In this document: positions 22,113-28,368 of the stretch, piece by piece
Position numbering within the stretch: the stretch's first letter is position 1
Layout of the letters: each line of letters opens with the position of its first letter
Source of the DNA: a virus
Direction: 5' to 3' (one strand)
IMG/VR virus record: IMGVR_UViG_3300025102_000178
Span: 1 to 30,038 of that record
DNA: 30,038 nt
Translations under genes and position numbers: made by a program
The notes under the pieces: generated by a model
Told to the model about the DNA's origin: nothing
The model's database searches: none
The model's input: the letters and a program-made list of their open reading frames with translations, nothing else

Positions 22113-22739
22113 TTATTTAAAGTGGTCACCGACAAATATCTCTTGGATTACATATCGTTTACCTTTACTAATTGGAACAACATTATGACATAGAAATGCC
22201 GGAAATAATGTTAATGAACCTTTTAATTGATTCATTGAATACCACTCTTTTGTATCTTTATCTTGAATACCGAACTGAACTTCACCACCCTCATATTCAC
22301 TTGGGTCTGTCAATTGAACAATTCCTACTAATTTTCTTACTGAACAAGTTCCTGCGTTAAAATCTGTGTGCCAACCATAGAATCCACCTTTTGTATATTC
22401 TATTAGTTTTAATTCATCATCACACGCATCAATATCAAAATGAAATACTTTATCATTTATAATGTTTGCTATTTGAAACATCTTGTCTTGTAACCATTTC
22501 CAATCTTTGTTTGGTTTATCGGGTCTGAAATCATTATCACTCTGTTCTCGTAAATACCATTCCCTTGTTTTTCTAATCTCCGGTATGACTGCGTTATTTC
22601 CCTTTTCATCTCCGACACAACCCGTTACACCCTTTTCAGATTCCATAATGTCATTTAATAATTCATCACACTTTTCTGGTGATAAAAAATTTGGAATTTG
22701 AACTGAATATAAAAAGTCGTTATTCTGTTTCTGACTCAT
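22113..22739 (-). CDS. 2OG/Fe(II) dioxygenase, first of a tandem set
   Basis: A 208-residue dioxygenase. Iron ligands are His124-x-Asp126 (GWHTDFN) and His185 (LCHNVV). Arg195 in KGKRYV is the probable 2-oxoglutarate contact. GGEVQFG and LTLFPAF mark the core strands and it ends IFVGDHFK. It is closest to the third copy (20942-21511) around the HTD motif. The start overlaps the Hint-protein gene by 20 nt with no clear Shine-Dalgarno sequence, so translation is probably coupled to that gene. This ties the dioxygenases to the Hint protein in expression. Confidence 0.84.
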   Translation of the reverse strand: MSQKQNNDFLYSVQIPNFLSPEKCDELLNDIMESEKGVTGCVGDEKGNNAVIPEIRKTREWYLREQSDNDFRPDKPNKDWKWLQDKMFQIANIINDKVFHFDIDACDDELKLIEYTKGGFYGWHTDFNAGTCSVRKLVGIVQLTDPSEYEGGEVQFGIQDKDTKEWYSMNQLKGSLTLFPAFLCHNVVPISKGKRYVIQEIFVGDHFK

Positions 22740-24531
22740 CTGATACTAAAACCTTATTCGCAAAGTAGTTCTTGCTGTTATTTGTGTTGTCTATATTGTA
22801 TGTTGTTTCTATTGTGTTGAGTGGTTTATATCCCATCAATTCTATTTTGCCTAAATCATCAGTTAAAACTTTATCACCTAATTCTAATGGTCTGTAATCT
22901 GAGTCTGTATATGAATCACCAGCGATATAAAATGGGTGGTCATCTGTTGCTTTAATTATAGTATTGTTATCGAATCTATACTCAACTAAGTTATCGTGTT
23001 CAATTTTTGTTACATCACCCACAACTGAATTTTGTAATCTACCAGTTTCTTCGTTGTATGTTTTAATTTTCATACCTGATGTTATATTTTTAATCTTCTC
23101 GTAAGTTCCGTCAAACAATGTAATCATTGTATCACCTGTGAAACATTTACCTGGTGGAATATTATGGACCAATATATCTGAAGTGAAGTATGTATCGATA
23201 TCTTCAACATCTAATGAATAAAATGTTTCTTCTTGGGCTACTTCTGTTTTTGATGTTATTTCGACTTCATTTCCGTCTTTATTTAAAAAGTAATCTCCTG
23301 TATCTATATCGGTTGGTTTAGCCCAACTCCAAGTATCTCCTTGTTTAAGAAAGTATCTCGCACCTTTCATCATAGATTGTTTCATAACTGGAACTTTAAT
23401 ACTATCATTAATTAAGTAGTATCCATAATAGTCCTCTTGTAAAGTTCTAACCACAACTGAACCTGATGGTGTTGAACCACTCAAATCTGTTGTAGAATAA
23501 CTTAACCAGTCCTCAAAGAAAAACTCATCTGGCATTCCAACTGGTTTGTATGATTTAACTACATCACCAACTTCTACATCTTGAACTTGTTTAGTTGAGT
23601 CATCATACATACGAATTAAACTCCCACTTGCGGTTGAGTATAATAGTGCGTTTTGCATATGGTATCTGTCACCACTCAATATAAACTTTGGTGCTATTGA
23701 TAATACTAACTTATCCTTTTTCTTTGTTAGTATTTGTCTGTCTGGTGTCATTAAGTATTCATATTTAGGTGATTTTAGATATCCTTGTGTTCCTATGGTT
23801 GAACCACTTGGAACAATATAGGTTTCAATTAGTGAACCACTATCCACACCAGATTGGTATGTGTTATTCTCTGCTACATACTTATGGAATAAAATTGAAT
23901 TGTCATAAGAAGTTCCATCTTGTGCTGGATTTTTAATTACAAAGTCTGGGTGATATGCATTTGAATCTGAAAAAGAACCTGTATTAAATATTGGAATTAA
24001 ACTTGAATTAACTGGTGATGAATTTAATATAGTTCTAAATGTATCCTTGTTAAATGAACCACTAACTATGTTTAATAAAGTGTCATCACTATACCAAGGT
24101 GTTTGCATAAACAAGTGGAAACTATCCGTATGGTCATTACTACCTCTTTGTGAGAAATATGTTAATGAAGTATCTTGTTCAAATTCAAAATTACAACTTA
24201 TGTTGTGTCTGGCAAAACTTGAACTAATTATTGGTTGTTGAAAATCGGAAGGATTAAACTTAACGCTATCATTTTGTCCATAAATGTATGCAGTTGTGCA
24301 ACCTTTTTCATTTGCATAATCTGCCATTAAATCAAATGAAGCTGTTTGGTCATTATAAGTTCCATAAACACCACACGCAGTATTCATCTCATTCAAATAA
24401 ATATCACCCGTGGTTTCTTCTTTTATGTAATCAACACCAGCGAAAATACCAATATTGGTATTTGTTGGCCAACCACCACCACTTCCTGTGATGTAATTTA
24501 AATAATTTTCTATTGTTGTTTGTACTGACAT
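22720..24531 (-). CDS. Protein with ATP-grasp-like region and two tandem Hint domains
   Basis: A 603-residue multidomain protein. Residues 27-290 hold ATP-grasp-like pieces in a permuted order: GVDYIKEETTGDIYLNEMNT (Asp34, Glu48, Asn50) first, then DFVIKNPAQDG (Lys200) and SLIETYIVPS (Glu236). Hint 1 spans about 299-457: Ser299 where the nucleophile should be, no TxxH, but ending ILVHN. Hint 2 spans about 463-598: CFTGDTMITLFDG with Cys463, TDDH (Thr529-His532), ending VLVSD instead of HN. Hint domains self-cleave or splice proteins. AGGAAAAAATT precedes the ATG. The Hint calls are firm; the ATP-grasp call is inference. The Ser/Thr/Gly-rich style also suits a virion protein. Confidence 0.75.
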   Translation of the reverse strand: MSVQTTIENYLNYITGSGGGWPTNTNIGIFAGVDYIKEETTGDIYLNEMNTACGVYGTYNDQTASFDLMADYANEKGCTTAYIYGQNDSVKFNPSDFQQPIISSSFARHNISCNFEFEQDTSLTYFSQRGSNDHTDSFHLFMQTPWYSDDTLLNIVSGSFNKDTFRTILNSSPVNSSLIPIFNTGSFSDSNAYHPDFVIKNPAQDGTSYDNSILFHKYVAENNTYQSGVDSGSLIETYIVPSGSTIGTQGYLKSPKYEYLMTPDRQILTKKKDKLVLSIAPKFILSGDRYHMQNALLYSTASGSLIRMYDDSTKQVQDVEVGDVVKSYKPVGMPDEFFFEDWLSYSTTDLSGSTPSGSVVVRTLQEDYYGYYLINDSIKVPVMKQSMMKGARYFLKQGDTWSWAKPTDIDTGDYFLNKDGNEVEITSKTEVAQEETFYSLDVEDIDTYFTSDILVHNIPPGKCFTGDTMITLFDGTYEKIKNITSGMKIKTYNEETGRLQNSVVGDVTKIEHDNLVEYRFDNNTIIKATDDHPFYIAGDSYTDSDYRPLELGDKVLTDDLGKIELMGYKPLNTIETTYNIDNTNNSKNYFANKVLVSDESETE

Positions 24532-24541
24532 AATTTTTTCC

Positions 24542-24554
24542 TATATATAAATAT
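24542..24554 (-). promoter_or_regulatory. AT-rich box upstream of the Hint gene
   Basis: In the 27-base gap before the Hint gene the minus strand reads ATATTTATATATA, the same 13 bases as before gp45 (28326-28338). It lies about ten bases from the ATG, very close for a promoter with a leader; AGGA directly follows. The plus strand reads TATAAATA. Function uncertain. Confidence 0.35.
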
Positions 24555-24558
24555 CAAT

Positions 24559-24996
24559 TTAGTCCATTTTAGTGAATATTTTTTCTTTTAATACTGATTT
24601 TGCTGGCTCGTTCCAATCATCTATAAACATCATTGCGTAATTGTATCCCTGTTTTTTGATTTCATTACAACGAATCCATATTAAATCTAAATTTAAACCT
24701 GTTCCTCTATGATTTGGAAACACATATTTCTGGCATAACATAGGGTATTTTCTATTCCAATCTATAAATGCCCAACCACCCTCAACTAAATAAAATGTCC
24801 AATTGTCTTTTAATCTACTTCGTAGGTCTTTTAAATTCCACTCTTGCCAATCTTTTCCAAATGAATCTTTAAATTCAGCTAACTCTTCTGATATTACTTG
24901 TATCTGTTCTGAATTAATATCATTATAGTTTGTAACCTCTTGATAATTTTGAACCTCTCGTGGTTCGTAATTACTTAAATCTATCTTGTAATACAT
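24559..24996 (-). CDS. GNAT-like acetyltransferase, 145 aa
   Basis: A 145-residue protein resembling GCN5-related N-acetyltransferases. The motif A region is KYVFPNHRGTGLNLDLIWI (residues 90-108), with the RGTG acetyl-CoA pyrophosphate loop, followed by the long alpha-3 helix. GWAFIDWN and YNYAMMFIDDWN are the flanking strands, and the WNEPAKSVLKE helix matches the motif B position. The N-terminal 50 residues are atypical. It may acetylate an amine made or exposed by the neighbouring enzymes; the target is unknown. It overlaps the upstream SGNH gene by 26 nt, with GAG upstream of the ATG. Confidence 0.65.
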   Translation of the reverse strand: MYYKIDLSNYEPREVQNYQEVTNYNDINSEQIQVISEELAEFKDSFGKDWQEWNLKDLRSRLKDNWTFYLVEGGWAFIDWNRKYPMLCQKYVFPNHRGTGLNLDLIWIRCNEIKKQGYNYAMMFIDDWNEPAKSVLKEKIFTKMD

Positions 24997-25654
24997 CTTT
25001 TATTTTCTCTGCATATTGTTTGTGTGCTTTTGGTCCGGGGTGTAGTCCGTCTGATGTATAATCTACTCTTTCAAAAAATACATCAAAAAATTCTTCTGGT
25101 AAATCCCCGTCCCAAGTTCCCCATATAATTTTATCACAACCTATAAATCTATTTAGTAATTCATAGTTATGTAGAAAATTAGAATAATTGTTATACTCAT
25201 TGATATTTACTTTTTCTTTTACTTGCCAAGGTTTCATAACAACTCCGTCGTCGTCAAACCAAGTTCTTCTAAAATAATGTGGAACCGTAATAATAAATAT
25301 TTGTCGTCTTGATTCTGGTATATAAACTTCTGATAGAGTCTTGACTGCGAAATCCAAACCTGTTCCACCTGCTCCGTAATTATGAACTGATGTGTTTTCA
25401 TCACCTAATAAATGAGTAAAGGTTTCTTCTTGCTTTATGTCCCAACCATAAGTCCAACTACAACCAAAAGTATAGATTTGCCTTCTGACGTTTTCATCAT
25501 TGTAGATTGGGTCGTGTTGTCTTCCACCCTCTAATCTACCATTATTTTTTTCGTAGATGTTCAGTCCTGTTTCAGTTCCGTTCTTACTTACTCTATGATT
25601 CTCATAGTAGAACTTGTCTACATTATATTTAACTTTCTTGTCCATACCAACCAT
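24971..25654 (-). CDS. SGNH/GDSL hydrolase-like protein, copy 2
   Basis: A 227-residue SGNH-superfamily protein. Block I is YTFGCSWTYGWD (Gly64-Cys65-Ser66), with Cys in place of the usual Asp but Ser retained. HNYGAGGTGLDFA (about residues 95-107) gives the glycine and Asn region, and SDGLHPGPKAH near the end supplies Asp202 and His205 of the DxxH pair. It is a clear paralogue of the next gene upstream. SGNH enzymes are esterases or acyltransferases, often de-O-acetylating glycans. Two starts are possible (25654 or ATG 25645); both overlap the upstream copy. Confidence 0.75.
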   Translation of the reverse strand: MVGMDKKVKYNVDKFYYENHRVSKNGTETGLNIYEKNNGRLEGGRQHDPIYNDENVRRQIYTFGCSWTYGWDIKQEETFTHLLGDENTSVHNYGAGGTGLDFAVKTLSEVYIPESRRQIFIITVPHYFRRTWFDDDGVVMKPWQVKEKVNINEYNNYSNFLHNYELLNRFIGCDKIIWGTWDGDLPEEFFDVFFERVDYTSDGLHPGPKAHKQYAEKIKDVLQDRFK

Positions 25655-26402
25655 TTTTTCTAAGAATATTCTTTATCTTTTCTGCATATTTTCTATGACC
25701 GATTGGACCTGGATGATGAGTTGGTCCTATAAAGTCGTGTATTTCAAAAAATATATCCATTTTGTCGTGTGGTATTTCAGCATCCCAAGTTCCCCAGATA
25801 ATCTTATCTCTTCCAACTAAACTATTTAAGAGTTCGTAATGATGTAGAAAGTATAGGTAGTGATTGTATTCAGTTTCTTTTACTGCATTTTCCTTTGCCC
25901 AACTTCTACGACCAATATTTTGTTCGTCAAAGTGCATTCTTCTAAATGCGTGTGGAATTGTAATTACATATAAAAAGTTATCATTTTCATAATGTTTATA
26001 CTTTTGATAAACTTCCGCTATCTTTTTTGCTGCATAGTCCAGTCCAGTTTTACCTGCTCCGTGATTCCATACTGAAGTGTGTTCATCTCCGAGTAAGTGT
26101 GTGAAAGTTCTTTCTTGTTCAATATCCCAACCATAAGTCCAACTATCTCCGAAAGTATGGATTTGTAGTGGTGCATTTATATCATTATACTTCGGGTCAA
26201 CTTCTCTACTTGTGGTTTGACTTAACCATAATGGTCTTTCACCCAAGTATTCAATGTTATCTGCTTTCTCACGAATCTGTATGTTATCGTAATAATACTT
26301 ATGAACATACTCCAATACCTTTTTGGTAAAAAAAGTATCTTCCTTTGTGAGTCCAATTTCTTTACCTGTTTGTGGTCTCCAAAGTTTATTTATCCAGTTC
26401 AT
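25629..26402 (-). CDS. SGNH/GDSL hydrolase-like protein, copy 1
   Basis: A 257-residue paralogue of the following gene. They align from about residue 80 to the end, with shared FTHLLGDE, HGAGKTGLD, KIIWGTWD and HPGP segments. Block I is the classical HTFGDSWTYGWD (Ser87). At the C-terminal DxxH position it reads GPTHHPG: His230 is kept but Pro227 stands where the catalytic Asp should be. An 80-residue N-terminal extension is absent from copy 2. ATG 26402 overlaps the zinc-ribbon stop (TAATG); the longer frame is rejected. A reduced or changed activity is plausible. Confidence 0.74.
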   Translation of the reverse strand: MNWINKLWRPQTGKEIGLTKEDTFFTKKVLEYVHKYYYDNIQIREKADNIEYLGERPLWLSQTTSREVDPKYNDINAPLQIHTFGDSWTYGWDIEQERTFTHLLGDEHTSVWNHGAGKTGLDYAAKKIAEVYQKYKHYENDNFLYVITIPHAFRRMHFDEQNIGRRSWAKENAVKETEYNHYLYFLHHYELLNSLVGRDKIIWGTWDAEIPHDKMDIFFEIHDFIGPTHHPGPIGHRKYAEKIKNILRKNGWYGQES

Positions 26403-26656
26403 TATACTCCTGGTTTTGCTAAACCTGCCGACTCTAACATATTTTGTGGAACTTTTCCACAACTACCACAAGTAAAAACTTGTATTGGAACAATTGATTC
26501 CTTACCTGTTGGTGATACTAATGCCGATATTTTCTTTAAAAAGAAGGCCGGTGTAAATGCTGCGTTTCCACAATCTTCACATTGGATTGTATCTGAATCT
26601 GTTAAGTCAATTTGTGGTGGTGCTTTTGGTGGCACCGGTCCATTTGGATTACTCAT
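26402..26656 (-). CDS. Zinc-ribbon protein, 84 aa
   Basis: An 84-residue protein with a Pro-rich leader (PNGPVPPKAPPQ) and a four-cysteine zinc ribbon, Cys26-x2-Cys29 (CEDC) and Cys63-x2-Cys66 (CGSC), separated by a hydrophobic helix and strand. The C-terminal tail is short and ends KPGV. Its ATG overlaps the gp44 stop as ATGA, so it is translated with the clamp loader. A role at the replisome or in late transcription through the clamp is conceivable from context only. It marks the boundary between the replication genes and the accessory block. Confidence 0.72.
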   Translation of the reverse strand: MSNPNGPVPPKAPPQIDLTDSDTIQCEDCGNAAFTPAFFLKKISALVSPTGKESIVPIQVFTCGSCGKVPQNMLESAGLAKPGV

Positions 26657-27576
26657 TTAATACTCCCTATTAATTCAACAAACATAGCCATAATGTTGAT
26701 TTCTTTATCAACTACTACTGCGTCTGATTGTTGGTATTTACTCAAAATCAATATACACTCAGCGATATGTCCTGCTCCCCAATCATCTACGGTATCAAAC
26801 ATCAATCTGAATAAATCAGAAAAGTCCGTTACTTTTGAATCTGCTAACAATTGTCTAATGTTTTTAAATGAATTCTTTTTGTCTTGTGTTTTCAATATAT
26901 CCAACACTTGATTTTTATAATCATTTTGAACAATAGTATTTTCGTCAATTGTTAATTTGGAATCTACGACTTGTCTTTGAGCACCATTGATTACTCTTCT
27001 GATATCTGGATAACCACCATTTACTATGGTTGCGATATCTTTAATATCATACTCTACACTTTCATTTGTCAATATGTTTGCCAAATGTTGTGCGACTTGT
27101 TTTCTGTCTGGTGGGACAATTTGAAATGATTGACAACGACTTTGTATCGGGTCAATTATTCTCTCTACATAATTACAAGTTAGGATAAAACGACAATTCT
27201 TTGAGAAAGTTTCCATAAGATTACGAAGTGCTGCTTGAGCGTTTGGTGTAATGTAATCACACTCGTCCAAGATTATAACTTTCATATCTTTGAAACCTAA
27301 TGTTGATGCGAAGTTCTTGACTTTCTCACGAACTACATCTACACTATTCTCATCTGATGCGTTTATATAAAGGTAATCACAATCAATGTTATTAATTAAT
27401 AGTTTAGCAAGTGTTGTTTTACCTGTTCCTGCTCTACCGAATAATAATAGATGTGGTATATCTCCTGATTCAAGATATACCGACACCTTTGATTTTAAAT
27501 GGTCATTACCGATATAATTCTCTAACTCACTAGGGCGATATTTCTCAACCCATAAGCTATGTTTTAGAGTTTCCAT
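26653..27576 (-). CDS. gp44: Clamp-loader ATPase subunit (gp44-like)
   Basis: A 307-residue AAA+ ATPase of the RFC small-subunit/T4 gp44 family (T4 gp44, 319 aa). Visible motifs: WVEKYRPSEL near the N-terminus, Walker A GRAGTGKT (47-54), Walker B IILDECD (101-107), sensor 1 LTCN (132-135) and the SRC arginine finger (146-148). Five subunits, four gp44 and one gp62, open the gp45 ring and place it on primed DNA. The start overlaps the gp45 stop (TAATG), coupling translation. All catalytic residues are intact. Confidence 0.95.
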   Translation of the reverse strand: METLKHSLWVEKYRPSELENYIGNDHLKSKVSVYLESGDIPHLLLFGRAGTGKTTLAKLLINNIDCDYLYINASDENSVDVVREKVKNFASTLGFKDMKVIILDECDYITPNAQAALRNLMETFSKNCRFILTCNYVERIIDPIQSRCQSFQIVPPDRKQVAQHLANILTNESVEYDIKDIATIVNGGYPDIRRVINGAQRQVVDSKLTIDENTIVQNDYKNQVLDILKTQDKKNSFKNIRQLLADSKVTDFSDLFRLMFDTVDDWGAGHIAECILILSKYQQSDAVVVDKEINIMAMFVELIGSIK

Positions 27577-28307
27577 TAGTTAACTGCTTGTGTTGATACT
27601 AAGAAATATTCTGAATCGTAATTGTCGATTGAGAATTTAATTCTTGATAACCCTTGTGAACTAACTTCTAATGTTGCACTTTCACAATCTTTATTTGCAT
27701 TTAAGATTGATGCGAACATATTAGCGTTAAATGATATTGGTTCCATTAGTTTGAACTTTGTAGTTTCAACTGGAATCGTAACACGATTAGATGCGATACT
27801 TGCATATCCAATAACAATCTGTGTTTCATCATTTTCTGTTAATATCGTAAAGGTTTCTGCGTCTGACAAGGCTCCTTTACCACTAATAAATGTATTGATG
27901 AAATGTGCGTCTACCTTGATACCTAACTCAAATGAATCTGGTAGATTCTTAAGTTCTGGTGGTGTCGGTATAACTGACAAATCACTCAACATATATTTAG
28001 ATTTTGTTTTTCTTTTTGAATCTTCTAATTCCATAGAAATAAACTTATCACCTGCTCGTAATAAACTTATATCGACATCATCACCCAATACTGATAGTAG
28101 TGAAGATAATTGTCCGGTGCTATAAACACCTAATTCACAAGGTTCTAAGTGGTTAAACTTACTTAAAACAACTCTACCCACTACTGATTTATCACCAGAA
28201 ATGAATCTTGTTGTTAAACTATCACCTTTAGAAACCCATTTGGTAGATTGAATTTCCCCACCTAATGTGTATTTGTTAATGAAATTAGTTAATTGATTTT
28301 TGTTCAT
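27576..28307 (-). CDS. gp45: Sliding clamp (gp45-like)
   Basis: A 243-residue protein matching the phage DNA polymerase clamp (T4 gp45, 228 aa). It has two PCNA-like halves. The first (residues 1-110) has ELGVYSTGQLSSLLSVLG. The second includes IKVDAHFINTFISGKGALSDAETFTI (noted here by FINTFISGKGALSD) and a terminal YDSEYFLVSTQAVN strand. It acts as a trimeric ring tethering gp43, and in T4 it also activates late transcription. It sits between polymerase and clamp-loader ATPase, as expected. GGAG precedes ATG 28307. Confidence 0.9.
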   Translation of the reverse strand: MNKNQLTNFINKYTLGGEIQSTKWVSKGDSLTTRFISGDKSVVGRVVLSKFNHLEPCELGVYSTGQLSSLLSVLGDDVDISLLRAGDKFISMELEDSKRKTKSKYMLSDLSVIPTPPELKNLPDSFELGIKVDAHFINTFISGKGALSDAETFTILTENDETQIVIGYASIASNRVTIPVETTKFKLMEPISFNANMFASILNANKDCESATLEVSSQGLSRIKFSIDNYDSEYFLVSTQAVN

Positions 28308-28325
28308 TGTAACTCCTATTTGGTT

Positions 28326-28338
28326 TATATATAAATAT
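28326..28338 (-). promoter_or_regulatory. AT-rich box upstream of gp45
   Basis: The 61-base gap between gp43 and gp45 contains ATATTTATATATA on the minus strand, identical over 13 bases to the box before the Hint gene (24542-24554). It sits about 20 bases before the gp45 start, with GGAG between. Likely a promoter element of unknown class; the plus strand reads TATAAATA. Confidence 0.4.
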
Positions 28339-28368
28339 AATATTGTTTTGTGAAAATCAAATTTATTT

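Noticed and set aside
22720-24531. A standard splicing intein in a host enzyme
   Set aside because: Neither Hint domain has a complete residue set, no homing endonuclease domain is present, and there is almost no C-terminal extein after Hint 2.
27622-28125. Plus-strand open frame of 167 codons within gp45
   Set aside because: It is the antisense shadow of a confidently identified sliding clamp. It has no ribosome binding site or recognisable domain, and no plus-strand gene is seen elsewhere in the window.
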